From: Gammaproteobacteria bacterium
GTDB lineage: Bacteria; Pseudomonadota; Gammaproteobacteria; JAURND01
Direction of reading: 5' to 3'
Assembly: GCA_035546635.1 (NCBI GenBank)
Contig: DASZWJ010000040.1
Location: forward strand, 1-39,485
DNA: 39,485 nucleotides
How positions within the stretch are numbered: position 1 is the first letter of the stretch; each line of letters begins with the position of its first letter. The notes under the pieces were generated by a model. It had not been told where the DNA came from. It was given only the letters and a program-made list of their open reading frames with translations, and searched no databases. Below are positions 25,560-34,897 of this stretch, in pieces. Made by a program: the position numbers and the translations under genes.

Positions 25560-26600
25560 ATGACCTATAGCACAAACTCTACCGGTATTTTATTAACTAA
25601 TTTAGGGACTCCCGCAGCACCAACGCCCAAAGCTGTCAGGCATTACTTGCGTGAATTCTTAAGCGATACCCGCATTGTTGAATTGCCACGTTGGCAATGG
25701 TGGCCTTTGTTGTATGGTTTGATATTACCGCTGAGGTCGCGTTATTCTGCTGCGCTTTATAAGAAAATTTGGACGGAGCACGGATCACCGTTGTTATATT
25801 TCGCCAGGCGACAGGTGCAAGGTTTGAGTGCTAATTTAAAGGAACGTGGCGTTGATTTTCCTAACATCGCTTTGGGTATGCGTTATGGTACACCCTCGAT
25901 TGCAAGTGCCTTGGAGCAGCTGCGTGAAAAGGGTGCTGAAAAAATAATTGCACTCCCCTTGTATCCGCAATATTCTGCAGCAACTACCGGTTCAACTTTT
26001 GATTGTATCTCTCGCATTTTGAGAACCTGGCGTTTTATCCCAGCGTTGCATTTAATCAATCATTATGCGGATAATCCGCATTATATACGTGCTTTGGTGT
26101 GTCGCATTCAGGACAGCTGGCAACAAAAAGCTAAAGGTGAGAAGCTGCTATTTTCTTTTCATGGTATACCCGCACGCAGCGTTGAGCAGGGTGATCCGTA
26201 TTTTGAGCAGTGCCATAAAACCGCGCGTTTGGTTGCAGCGCAGTTGGATATTGCTGATGATAGCTGGCAGGTGGTGTTCCAGTCACGTTTTGGCCGCCAG
26301 AAATGGCTTACACCTTACTGCGATGTCATATTAAAAAATCTGGCGCGGGAAAGAGTCAGAACCGTGGATGTGATTTGCCCCGGTTTTTCTGCAGATTGTT
26401 TGGAAACTTTAGAAGAAATATCCTTAAGAAATAAAGAAATATTTTTAGCAGCAGGTGGTTTGGAATTAAATTATATTCCGGCTTTGAATGACCAACCGCT
26501 GCATATACAAGCATTGGCAGAAATTGTGATGCCTCATATTAGCCCTAGCCTTTTTCCTTCTCCCCTTGTGGGAGAAGGAAAAAGGCCGCGAATTATTTAG
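25560..26600 (+). CDS. hemH: Ferrochelatase
   Basis: Inserts ferrous iron into protoporphyrin IX, the last step of haem synthesis. Visible features: GILLTNLGTPAAPT start block, the LPLYPQYSAATTGST segment, LLFSFHGIP with the catalytic His, the QSRFGRQKWLTPY segment and CPGFSADCLETLEEI with the catalytic Glu. The ATG at 25560 (346 residues) is chosen because AAGG lies eight bases upstream; an ATG at 25542 adds six residues. The last 15 or so residues (SLFPSPLVGEGKRPRII) are encoded by a copy of the ccttctcccc hairpin repeat, so the original 3' end has been replaced by inserted repeat; catalytic regions are intact. Confidence 0.95.
   Translation: MTYSTNSTGILLTNLGTPAAPTPKAVRHYLREFLSDTRIVELPRWQWWPLLYGLILPLRSRYSAALYKKIWTEHGSPLLYFARRQVQGLSANLKERGVDFPNIALGMRYGTPSIASALEQLREKGAEKIIALPLYPQYSAATTGSTFDCISRILRTWRFIPALHLINHYADNPHYIRALVCRIQDSWQQKAKGEKLLFSFHGIPARSVEQGDPYFEQCHKTARLVAAQLDIADDSWQVVFQSRFGRQKWLTPYCDVILKNLARERVRTVDVICPGFSADCLETLEEISLRNKEIFLAAGGLELNYIPALNDQPLHIQALAEIVMPHISPSLFPSPLVGEGKRPRII
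26548..26585. repeat. Short hairpin repeat inside the hemH 3' end
   Basis: A perfect stem (gcctttttccttctccc with gggagaaggaaaaaggc) corresponds to the outer arms of the larger element at 8120-8293 without its middle. It supplies the last codons of hemH and may also act as a transcription-processing stem. Confidence 0.85.
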
Positions 26601-26611
26601 AGAAAAACTCC

Positions 26612-26965
26612 ATGAAAATCATCTTAAAATTATTAGCAGTGCTATTCCTATCTTTAACCATGACCGGATGTGTTGCCGTATTATTAGGTGGAGGTGCTGC
26701 AGCAGGCGGCTATGCGGTTGCCAAAGATAAAGGTCCTGTAGGCCAATATACCGATGACTCCGTCATCACCAGCAAGGTTAAAGCGAGATTGTTAGCAGAA
26801 AAAGACATGAAATCTTACAAAATCAGTGTGACCACCAATGATGGTGTGGTGACCTTGACAGGCAGTGTGCCTACCGAAGACATGCGCATGAGAGCAATCA
26901 CGATTGCCAGAGATACTGCCGAAGTTAGGGCGGTTAATGTGACTAATTTTAAAGTTAAGCCATAA
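26612..26965 (+). CDS. BON-domain lipoprotein
   Basis: A 117-residue envelope protein. Its signal peptide ends in the lipobox LTMTGC (Cys at residue 20), followed by a short Gly/Ala-rich stretch and one BON domain (about 48-115) with DDSVITSKVKARLLAE and VTTNDGVVTLTGSVPTED, the phospholipid-binding module also found in OsmY and DolP. It lies 11 bases after hemH on the same strand. Probably involved in outer-membrane integrity, by family inference. Confidence 0.9.
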   Translation: MKIILKLLAVLFLSLTMTGCVAVLLGGGAAAGGYAVAKDKGPVGQYTDDSVITSKVKARLLAEKDMKSYKISVTTNDGVVTLTGSVPTEDMRMRAITIARDTAEVRAVNVTNFKVKP

Positions 26966-26982
26966 GCAGTAGATATTCTTTA

Positions 26983-27084
26983 CCCCCTTTGAAAAAGGGG
27001 GTCGAAGGCCGCAAGGGGGATTTAAAGAGCTGTCATTAAGGCACCCAAAACTCTTTTAAATCCCCCCTCAGGCCTGCGGCCTTC
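26983..27084. repeat. Compound palindromic repeat
   Basis: A first hairpin (cccccttt-gaa-aaaggggg, 26983-27001) is followed by a longer imperfect inverted repeat: about 27004-27029 (gaaggccgcaagggggattt...) with 27051-27084. It could terminate transcription of the BON gene. It abuts a gene remnant at 27086, suggesting it inserted into or replaced the 5' part of that gene. Confidence 0.8.
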
Positions 27085-27085
27085 C

Positions 27086-27220
27086 CTTAATCGTCTGCAG
27101 CATCTTCACCAAATGGAAGTTTTTAAGCAAATAGGTAGCGGGCCGGCTACAAAATATGAATTAAATTTCGCCATTAGAAAAGAAGATATCAAATACTATG
27201 GCATAAAATTTTCTCAATAA
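27086..27220 (+). pseudogene. C-terminal remnant of a lost gene
   Basis: An open stretch of 44 codons plus stop, without a good start, begins directly at the edge of the palindromic repeat. It reads LNRLQHLHQMEVFKQIGSGP and continues ATKYELNF to FSQ. The I-G-x-G-P-A-T-K-Y pattern resembles the wing of winged-helix C-terminal domains. The parent family is not identified. Together with the repeat at 26983-27084 it fills the 305-base gap between the BON gene and the 905-residue gene. Confidence 0.5.
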
Positions 27221-27270
27221 TGCTATATCTTACACGGTGTGATTGAAAATGCTGGTCAATAGCGATAGCG

Positions 27271-29988
27271 TTAAGAGGTAGATGTTAGGCCGAGAGTAGT
27301 TGCTACTTTTGTCGGTTCATCCTTTTCAGTTGCGGCGCTTGATGTGTTTTCTAATGAAATAGAGGGTGGTGATGTAACCGTAAGTTTTTGTATAGGTACA
27401 GAGGTTGAAGTAGATGTTGAAGAGGCGCTGCTAAAAAAATTTTCAATATATTTTTGAGGAGATTTTTCCTCAGGAGGAGATAGGCTTTTAGGCGGTTTGC
27501 TTTCCGCTAATTGATTCTTTTTTAGTTGTTGTCGTATCTTTTCACATGGTTCACTTACGCCTGAACAAGGTAATGCTGGCAAGTCCATAGCTACTAGGGT
27601 TGTATTATCTTTTATTTTCTCTGCTAAGATCTTCCATGATTCTGCGCAACTGGGATACTCATTGAGCCTAGAAGAGGGGTAAATGTTAAATACCTGTAAC
27701 TTAAGATTTGGGATGGCATCAAATAAAATTTTCAAAGCAGGCGGACATAAAAGGTTATTCTGCATATGTAATTTTTTTAATGTACGATGTTGAGTTAATG
27801 CATTTATAAATTCTTCCAGGGTGCGTTTTTCGCTGGCACTGGCATGATGATATAAATTCGTTTGGATCTTTGTAGAGGAGATATCTAATTCTTCTAGGTC
27901 ATGCATGTTGGGTAGTAAAAACGTTAACCAATCAAGGTTGCCCAGATAAGGGGTATTGCGTAGTTTCAAAGCGGTTACTGGAATTTGTTTCAGTAGTTTA
28001 CTTAATGAATCCCTCTTCCAATCCCGTGAATCATTATCCGATAGATCGATCTTAAATGATTTACCACTTCGCTGCAAATGAGGTATCAATCGATCAAATG
28101 AGATGTGATGAGATTGATAGTCCTTAAGGGTAAGTGTATCTACGTTATGAAAAAGTGCTTTTACAACCTGGGGTCTATTTTCGCCATTTAATTCATAAGC
28201 CAATTTTTTTAGGCCGTCTGGTGTTAGTTGGCCATTGTTGCTAGTGGGTGGTTCTTTCTCAGGTTGTTCCAGTGGGGGCTCTTTTTTCTTTTCTTTTTCT
28301 TCTTCTCTTTGGGAGGATGTGAGTGTGCGGGGTGTTTCGCTGCTGCTGCTATCACTAACAGGAGAACTTATTTCAGTATGTTTTGCTTGGCTTTCCTTTT
28401 TCTCTTTTTCTGTTTGACTACTGCTGGTAGAGCTACTGTTATTAAAATTACTGCGGCTGGAATCGCTACTAGAAAGAAGACTTGTTTTAGATGGCTTTGG
28501 AAGTTGAGTTGGCTGTCTTGTAAAAGAAACAATTGCTTGGGCGGTCTCATTGGTTGGATGCAAATTATTTGCAAATCTAAATATGCTTTTAAAAGCCTCT
28601 ATTAGTTGTATCAAATGGGTATTAGTTGTTGTTGAAGATAGTGTTGAACTTGAACTTCCCATTCGCTTCTCTTGGGCTAAGTAATAATAGCTTTCTAACA
28701 TGTAATCTAATAAGGTAAAAGCGCTATCATTATCATTTAAAGCGATGGCGTTTTTGAAAGCCGCAACCATAATCCTAGTATTTGGCCTGTCTTTTGTACT
28801 TAAATTACCTTTTGTTAATGATTGGTTCAGTGCGTTTACGTCAAGTTCAATAATTTGGGCAAGACAATCAATGGCAGTAGATATAATATTTTTTAAATTA
28901 AAAAGAGCTAGGAGAGTATTGTAGAATACTAAAGCTTGTCCTGATTTTACTACTATTTCCGAAATGCTAAATCTTTTAAGGCGCTCCAATAAAGTTGGAT
29001 GTTGATTTGTAGGCACGGGAATTGAGATTTCTTTCGATTTACATTCTTTTAAAAATGCTTGCTCCCAATGCAGAACAATGTCATCAATTGGAGCTGACAT
29101 GGTGCGATTAATTCCTACCATTGCTGCCTGTTCCTGTTCATCTGCATAATGACATAAAATAGGCGATCTGGTTTGTAAGTCTTTTAATATATTAATATTG
29201 CACATGTTGCAGTTAATAAGTAACTGATCTAAGAGTTTATTAAATTCTGGCAATGAGACCGCTGTTGCTTTAGAAATTCTTTCTATTTCATTAGAAGCTA
29301 CTAGACATGTTGCTTTATAAATTTCTGGTTTTGTATAGGATATGAAATGTTCTTGATTAGTAAATTCTAAACTATCTTTCTTATCTGGGTCTGCTAGATG
29401 AGCTGTAGTGAACAAGGAATTATATTGACTAAGAATATTATCAATATATTGGCATATTGCAGTTTCTGTTGACATGGGGTCAAATTTTTTAATTTGCAGC
29501 AAATAAGCGATATGAATGCGAAGTAGGGTGGAAAGAAGAGGATCAATAAAAGAAAAATCCCGGACAAAGGCAAGCTGTGAAAATATTTCTTCATGAAACA
29601 ATGCTAATAAGGTTGGAATTTCTCTAAGTGTTTCAATTGGACCTTGCTTAGCGGGAGCTGGTTTTGTTTTTCGTTTTGCATCATCTTTGATTTTACGGGG
29701 AGTTTCGGCTGATGTAGAAGTCGCAGGAGCAGTGGATATTGGATGTTTTTGATCTGATGGCTTGTTATTTTGTTGAGCGCTCCAAGCTTGATCTAAATCT
29801 TCAAGAGAATTGAACTGTAATCCATCCGCCTGTTTAATAAATTCTTTCAAAAGTTCAATAGCAGAAGTAATTGTAGGCTGTTTTCGAAGGAGATATTCTA
29901 GATTGAGAAATTTTGTTGGATTGTCATCTTCTGGTATTTGTTTGGGCTTTTTTCTATTGGATAGTTCTTTACCTTCTGTCTCTGACAT
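27271..29988 (-). CDS. Large candidate effector with LRR-like C-terminal region
   Basis: No family recognised overall. The 905-residue protein has no signal peptide. It has a basic N-terminal linker (about 75-118), a helical domain (about 120-480), a long Ser-rich low-complexity linker (about 500-585) mixed with Glu/Lys runs, then a region (about 590-805) resembling RI-type leucine-rich repeats: IDLSDNDS, LKLRNTPYL, LEELDISSTKIQ, LKKLHMQNNLL, LQVFNIYPSS at fairly regular spacing. The tail (about 830-905) is Ser/Thr/Pro-rich, ending LGLTSTS. GAGG six bases before the ATG supports the start. Size, composition, lack of an export signal and LRR-like repeats are typical of proteins delivered into eukaryotic cells. 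Delivery route and function are inference. Confidence 0.85.
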   Translation of the reverse strand: MSETEGKELSNRKKPKQIPEDDNPTKFLNLEYLLRKQPTITSAIELLKEFIKQADGLQFNSLEDLDQAWSAQQNNKPSDQKHPISTAPATSTSAETPRKIKDDAKRKTKPAPAKQGPIETLREIPTLLALFHEEIFSQLAFVRDFSFIDPLLSTLLRIHIAYLLQIKKFDPMSTETAICQYIDNILSQYNSLFTTAHLADPDKKDSLEFTNQEHFISYTKPEIYKATCLVASNEIERISKATAVSLPEFNKLLDQLLINCNMCNINILKDLQTRSPILCHYADEQEQAAMVGINRTMSAPIDDIVLHWEQAFLKECKSKEISIPVPTNQHPTLLERLKRFSISEIVVKSGQALVFYNTLLALFNLKNIISTAIDCLAQIIELDVNALNQSLTKGNLSTKDRPNTRIMVAAFKNAIALNDNDSAFTLLDYMLESYYYLAQEKRMGSSSSTLSSTTTNTHLIQLIEAFKSIFRFANNLHPTNETAQAIVSFTRQPTQLPKPSKTSLLSSSDSSRSNFNNSSSTSSSQTEKEKKESQAKHTEISSPVSDSSSSETPRTLTSSQREEEKEKKKEPPLEQPEKEPPTSNNGQLTPDGLKKLAYELNGENRPQVVKALFHNVDTLTLKDYQSHHISFDRLIPHLQRSGKSFKIDLSDNDSRDWKRDSLSKLLKQIPVTALKLRNTPYLGNLDWLTFLLPNMHDLEELDISSTKIQTNLYHHASASEKRTLEEFINALTQHRTLKKLHMQNNLLCPPALKILFDAIPNLKLQVFNIYPSSRLNEYPSCAESWKILAEKIKDNTTLVAMDLPALPCSGVSEPCEKIRQQLKKNQLAESKPPKSLSPPEEKSPQKYIENFFSSASSTSTSTSVPIQKLTVTSPPSISLENTSSAATEKDEPTKVATTLGLTSTS

Positions 29989-30134
29989 ATTAACCTCTTT
30001 GTGTTTAGCATTCTTTTGCTGGGTTTTTTGTGTCCTCGCGCGTAGTGATTACCGCCGGAGGGCAATTTCACCTCGTCCTGAAAGATATGGTGTTTAGGGT
30101 ATGGAGTTTTTGGGGGGAAGTCAAATGGCCTGGG

Positions 30135-31703
30135 TTAGGAAATTGGAATAAATTTTCCGAGTTTTTTAAGCTGAGTAATTTCCGTTTCTAATGATTCTAT
30201 TTGATCTAGAGTTTGATGGAGTATTTTTGGATAGTTAGTTAAATAATCAGTGTAAATAAGGAAAAGCGCATCAACTGATAAATTTTCCAGGTAGCCATCT
30301 TTAAATTTATACGCCTCTATGCTGGAAATTTTTTGGATCATTTCTTTAAGCGTGTTTTCAATATCTTGCTGTCGTTTGAGTGGTGGCTCATTATGGGTTT
30401 TTGATTTGGCATCTTTAGGCTTTGGAGTATTAAAGTGCTCTGAGTTTAGTTTAAAATAGCATTCTACACATTCATCATATTGTTTCATCAAATCTTTATA
30501 TTTAGACGTTGAATGTTTTTTTATATATTGTGCAGCCAAGTAGCAATCTACCCTGCTATCACTGCAGGGTAATTTCGCCATTTGTTGCATATGTTTTTCG
30601 AAAACTGTGTCATCCATGACCAGCGTAGTTATCATTTCTGAATAGACATCATATAAAAAGCGAGTTGTTGGCGTTTGTTGTGGTTTAAAGAAAGTAATAA
30701 ATTTCTGTAAAAAAGAGGGTGGTGATTTTGCATCTTTTGCATCTTTTAGTGTGGTTTCAAGAGCTCGGCAACGGTTTTCGCAAAAAGTGATAAAAATATG
30801 TTTTACTAACTCGATTTTATCAGTGTAAACGCTGGGTAAAGCTGCTTTAGTATCAGGTGTTATATCAAACCTTGTGGTGATAATGGGGTCGATTTGAATG
30901 TCTGAACGTGTTTTCTTCGAATCTTCTGTAAATACAGTATAAGAAAATTTTTCTGTTACTGTGGTGAAGGTTATTCCAGTGGAGCTTGATTCAATGTTTG
31001 ACAGACACATATCCTGCACTACCGGCATATTGTTTTGATCTTTGTCAAACATGGCGGCATAGGCTTGGAGTATCCTACCATTGGAAGATATTATTTGCTG
31101 ATTGTGCCAGATAAAAAATAGTTTTACCAATTGAGTAGAATTGATGTCTTGGTTTGTTTCAAGAGGGGTGAGTTTCTTTTTTAATTCTGCAAATAGATAC
31201 TTGTCTTGTTCCATACATTCTTCTATAAATTGTGTTTGGCTGGGTGCCTTGCGAGCTATTTCTGCGATTTGTTTAACTAAGTCTTTTTCTGCAAGTTGTG
31301 CTTTTTTTAGCTCATCAACGCGGTCAGATTTTTGTTTCAAATTTTGTATGCGTAATCGAGTTCCTGCAAGTTTCGATTCTAGTCTTATTTTTTCGGTTGA
31401 TGGATGATCGCTTAGGGCTTCATCAAACCGATGAAATTGTTTGATACCTTCATCAGAGATAGGACTACCATTGAATAACAGTAATAAATGTGTGTTGCGC
31501 ATTCGTTTCAAATCGGTAAAAACCTGATTTTTTTGGGTGAAGGGGTTTTCTGAAGGTTGCAGCTGTAGAGCATAACCTGTTAAACACAAGGGGATGACTC
31601 TATTGCACAAGGCCTTTTTTTCAGGAAAACTGATGGCAATTTTATCGAGATCTTCGTAGGATGGGTCAGTTTTTGGCGTATCAGATTCTGCTTTTTTTTC
31701 CAT
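30135..31703 (-). CDS. Large coiled-coil candidate effector
   Basis: No family recognised. The 522-residue soluble protein has no signal peptide or membrane helix. Charged helical segments likely to form coiled coils occur at about 100-145 (EKIRLESKLAGTRLRIQNLK onward) and at the C-terminus (IESLETEITQLKKLGK). A Lys-rich linker lies around 425-445. AAGGA about eight bases before the ATG supports the start. It lies 146 bases upstream of the 905-residue gene on the same strand and has the same A+T-leaning, Lys/Ser-rich style, so the two may form an accessory unit. No catalytic motif seen. Confidence 0.8.
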   Translation of the reverse strand: MEKKAESDTPKTDPSYEDLDKIAISFPEKKALCNRVIPLCLTGYALQLQPSENPFTQKNQVFTDLKRMRNTHLLLLFNGSPISDEGIKQFHRFDEALSDHPSTEKIRLESKLAGTRLRIQNLKQKSDRVDELKKAQLAEKDLVKQIAEIARKAPSQTQFIEECMEQDKYLFAELKKKLTPLETNQDINSTQLVKLFFIWHNQQIISSNGRILQAYAAMFDKDQNNMPVVQDMCLSNIESSSTGITFTTVTEKFSYTVFTEDSKKTRSDIQIDPIITTRFDITPDTKAALPSVYTDKIELVKHIFITFCENRCRALETTLKDAKDAKSPPSFLQKFITFFKPQQTPTTRFLYDVYSEMITTLVMDDTVFEKHMQQMAKLPCSDSRVDCYLAAQYIKKHSTSKYKDLMKQYDECVECYFKLNSEHFNTPKPKDAKSKTHNEPPLKRQQDIENTLKEMIQKISSIEAYKFKDGYLENLSVDALFLIYTDYLTNYPKILHQTLDQIESLETEITQLKKLGKFIPIS

Positions 31704-31843
31704 GTGGACGTTCCTTTTTTACTTGCTCACTCAGTGACTCATAAATATTGGCTAAATCTTTCGCCTAATGTGCACACATCTTAAACCACGGCAAGCCGAC
31801 GAAACAAGAAAACTAAACAAAAGTCTTTCTGGTATGATAAGCC

Positions 31844-34066
31844 ATGCCAAACTCACCCCACATTTTACATATTGCTATCAATAAACCGGTCCGTCACTGT
31901 TTCGATTATTTGCTGCCGGATGACATTGACGCAGCAAATCTTCAACCCGGTATGCGCGTACAAGTGCCCTTTGGCAAGCAGCAAGCTTTGGGTATCTTAT
32001 TGAAAGTAGACCGGAAACCTTGCTTACCGCTAGAAAAGCTCAAACCCGCGACCTGGATTTTAGATACCGAGGCGTTATTGCCGCCCACATTATTGGCACT
32101 GTGCGAATGGGCAGCGCGTTATTATCACCATCCCATTGGTGAAGTGGTGTTAGGAACATTGCCGGTTCGCTTACGTAGTGAACGCAGTCAAGTGAGAAAA
32201 ACTAACCTGATCTATCGTATTAGCAGTGATAGCCCAGCGCTCGATGCCACTTCATTTAAGCGCAGTCACCGCCAAATGGCATTATGGATATTATTACGTG
32301 ATAATCCGCAAGGTTTAAGCTTAAATCAGATTAAAGAGGCTGGGTTTCAGTCAGCTATACTCAAAAGCCTATTGCAAAAAAACTGGGTGGAAACGACAGA
32401 ATCTATCGCACCTCCAGCAACGATTACACCCGAAAACCAGCAACAGATTGCCGAGCTACCTTTAGCATTAGGAACTTATCAAAAAGAAGCTTTGTCAGCC
32501 ATCACTGCCAGCATTGGATTTCAAGCCTTCTTGCTAGAAGGCATCACCGGCAGTGGCAAAACTGAAGTGTATCTGCAAGCCATCGCTCATTACCTTGCCC
32601 AAGGTAAACAGGCGCTGGTATTAGTGCCAGAAATAGGCTTAACACCACAAACCATTGCCCGTTTTGAGCGACGTTTTACTTCAAAAGTGGTGGCTCTGCA
32701 CTCTGGATTAACTGACAACGAACGCCTGGATGCTTGGTTAAAAGCCAAATCTGGCGCAGCTCGCATCATCATTGGCACGCGTTCAGCGATTTTCATCGCT
32801 ATGCAAAACCCCGGCATTATTATTATTGATGAAGAACACGATGCCTCGTTTAAGCAACAATCAGGCTTTCGTTATTCTGCCCGCGATTTGGCATTGGTAC
32901 GTGGGCGTTTAGAAGCGGTTCCGGTGGTGCTGGGTACAGCAACGCCATCTTTGGAAAGCTTGCATAATGCTAGAATTGGACGTTTTGTTCGGTTAAATTT
33001 GCCGGAACGCGCGGGTAATGCTTTGGTGCCGATTTTCAATGTGATTGATATACGTAATCAATATTTGGAAGAAGGGTTGTCCGCGCAATTATTGCAAGCG
33101 ATTAGTCAGCATATTGCACAAGGCAACCAGGTCTTGCTGTTTTTAAATCGACGCGGGTTTGCGCCGGTATTGTTATGTCACAGCTGTGGTTGGATTGCCG
33201 AATGTCGACGCTGTGATGCACGGTTGACGTTGCATCAACGGCCAGCGCGCTTAATTTGCCATCACTGTACGCAAGTTTATCCCATGCCGCGTCACTGCGC
33301 TCAATGCAGTAACTCGCAATTGTTTGGTATTGGTTTGGGTACTGAACGATTGGAGGAAGCGTTAAAACGCCATTTTCCTACGACACCGGTGTTGCGTATT
33401 GATCGGGATACGGTGCGGGGTAAGGATGCGATGAAAAAAACTTTGGCGATTATCCATCAGGGCGCTGCGAGTATTTTGTTAGGTACGCAGATGTTGGCCA
33501 AAGGGCATCATTTTCCCAATGTGACTTTGGTTGGGATTATTGATGTGGATGGCGGGCTTTATAGTACGGATTTTCGTGCCAGTGAACGTATGGGTCAGGT
33601 GATTATCCAAGTAGCAGGCCGCGCCGGACGGGAAAATAAGCCTGGCCAGGTGTTACTGCAAACGCATCATCCTAAACATCCATTGTTGCAAGCCTTATTG
33701 ATGGAAGGTTTTCCAGCATTTGCCAATCTATTGTTACAAGATCGCAGCAGCGCCGCGTGGCCGCCGTTTTCTTATTTGGCATTGCTGCGCGCTGAAGCGA
33801 AACACCCGCAGGCTCCATTGCGCTTTTTGCAAGAAGTGCGTGCTATTGCAACACGCTTCAATGATGCGCGCATTAAAATATTAGGTCCTATTCCCGCGCC
33901 TATGGAACGTAAGGCCGGTCATTTCCGTGCGTTATTGTTGCTGCAAGCACAGGGGCGCCCGGCATTGCAGCAATGGCTTGAAACATGTATGCGAGAATTA
34001 GAAACCTTAAAAATGAGACGCAAGGTGCGTTGGTCGCTGGATGTAGATCCGGTGGAGATGTTTTGA
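31844..34066 (+). CDS. priA: Primosomal replication-restart helicase PriA
   Basis: Superfamily 2 DNA helicase that reloads the replisome at stalled forks, 740 residues, usual length. Visible: N-terminal 3'-DNA-binding domain (KPVRHCFDYLLPDD, GMRVQVPFGKQQALGIL), Walker A GITGSGKTEVYL, the VLVPEIGLTPQ and DEEHDASFKQ motifs, GTATPSLES, the zinc cluster with paired Cys (CHSCGWIAECRRCDARLTLH, then CHHCTQ and CAQCSN) and helicase motifs V-VI (LGTQMLAKGHHFPNVTLVGI, QVAGRAGRENKPGQV). Divergent from the coiled-coil candidate effector across 140 bases. Confidence 0.97.
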   Translation: MPNSPHILHIAINKPVRHCFDYLLPDDIDAANLQPGMRVQVPFGKQQALGILLKVDRKPCLPLEKLKPATWILDTEALLPPTLLALCEWAARYYHHPIGEVVLGTLPVRLRSERSQVRKTNLIYRISSDSPALDATSFKRSHRQMALWILLRDNPQGLSLNQIKEAGFQSAILKSLLQKNWVETTESIAPPATITPENQQQIAELPLALGTYQKEALSAITASIGFQAFLLEGITGSGKTEVYLQAIAHYLAQGKQALVLVPEIGLTPQTIARFERRFTSKVVALHSGLTDNERLDAWLKAKSGAARIIIGTRSAIFIAMQNPGIIIIDEEHDASFKQQSGFRYSARDLALVRGRLEAVPVVLGTATPSLESLHNARIGRFVRLNLPERAGNALVPIFNVIDIRNQYLEEGLSAQLLQAISQHIAQGNQVLLFLNRRGFAPVLLCHSCGWIAECRRCDARLTLHQRPARLICHHCTQVYPMPRHCAQCSNSQLFGIGLGTERLEEALKRHFPTTPVLRIDRDTVRGKDAMKKTLAIIHQGAASILLGTQMLAKGHHFPNVTLVGIIDVDGGLYSTDFRASERMGQVIIQVAGRAGRENKPGQVLLQTHHPKHPLLQALLMEGFPAFANLLLQDRSSAAWPPFSYLALLRAEAKHPQAPLRFLQEVRAIATRFNDARIKILGPIPAPMERKAGHFRALLLLQAQGRPALQQWLETCMRELETLKMRRKVRWSLDVDPVEMF

Positions 34067-34156
34067 GTTTAAAAAAATCCTTCATAGGCAAGGCTAGACA
34101 AGCCTCTTATAACCAAGCACAATAGCTGTTTCGCTAACTTCACTGTATTTGATTCC

Positions 34157-34582
34157 ATGACTCAACAACTCACTCATTTTATTATTAACCATTGGCTGTT
34201 GTCCGGTGCGTTTATCCTAGTCCTGATTTTATTATTAATAGAAGAACTGCGTGGTAAACAAGGCGGTAATCGCTTATCGCCGCAAGATGCAGTTACATTA
34301 ATCAATAACCATCGTGCTGGAGTCGTCGATATCCGCGATCGTGAATCGTTTGATGCAGGGCATATTGTCAATGCGATACATATCCCCCAGGCGGATTTGA
34401 TGACTAGCCTTGATAAACTGAAAAAATATCGCGATCGAGCGGTGCTGCTGACTTGTAACTCTGGCCACAATTCGCAGGTGATGGCTGCAAAATTACGTAA
34501 ACAAGGTTTTTCTAGCGTCTATTCCATGGCGGGCGGTTTGCAGGCATGGAAAGCCGCCAACTTGCCCTTAACCAAAAGCTGA
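34157..34582 (+). CDS. yibN: Membrane-anchored rhodanese YibN
   Basis: A 141-residue protein with one N-terminal transmembrane helix (about 13-29) and a rhodanese domain: DAVTLINNHRAGVVDIRDRE, HIVNAIHIP and the active-site loop LLTCNSGHNS with its catalytic Cys, then GFSSVYSMAGGLQAWK. It probably handles sulphur transfer at the inner membrane. First gene of yibN-grxC-secB-gpsA, the same order as in E. coli; the grxC start follows its stop by 11 bases. Confidence 0.93.
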   Translation: MTQQLTHFIINHWLLSGAFILVLILLLIEELRGKQGGNRLSPQDAVTLINNHRAGVVDIRDRESFDAGHIVNAIHIPQADLMTSLDKLKKYRDRAVLLTCNSGHNSQVMAAKLRKQGFSSVYSMAGGLQAWKAANLPLTKS

Positions 34583-34593
34583 AGGAGTATTGT

Positions 34594-34854
34594 ATGACAG
34601 CTGAAGTAATTATTTACAGTAAGGCAAATTGTCCCTATTGCGATCGGGCTAAACAACTGCTCAGCGCTAAAAATGTAACTTGGCACGAAATTCGCATTGA
34701 CCTGAACCCTGAATTCCAGCAGGAAATGATTACCTTGAGCGGTGGGCGCCGCACAGTGCCACAGATATTTATTAATGGTCAGCCAATTGGCGGGTTTGAT
34801 GATATGGCGGCGTTGGAAAAGGCGGGTAAGCTTAATGCATTGCTGGCGATGTAA
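34594..34854 (+). CDS. grxC: Glutaredoxin 3
   Basis: An 86-residue dithiol glutaredoxin reducing disulphides and mixed disulphides with glutathione. The active site CPYC lies at residues 14-17, the cis-Pro loop is RRTVPQIFI and the GSH-binding GGFDDM follows. The ATG at 34594 is chosen since AAGGAG lies eight bases upstream and family members begin here; a longer frame from 34546 overlaps yibN. SecB, the next gene, is 207 bases away, separated by a palindromic element. Confidence 0.96.
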   Translation: MTAEVIIYSKANCPYCDRAKQLLSAKNVTWHEIRIDLNPEFQQEMITLSGGRRTVPQIFINGQPIGGFDDMAALEKAGKLNALLAM

Positions 34855-34897
34855 TTGACAAAATTTTAAATAGCACTTTAGTGAGCTTTTGGGTCAG

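Noticed and set aside
28228..28605. 125-codon plus-strand frame rich in Phe and Leu
   Set aside because: It is the complement of the Ser/Glu/Lys-rich linker of the 905-residue gene; hydrophobicity is a by-product of the antisense reading.
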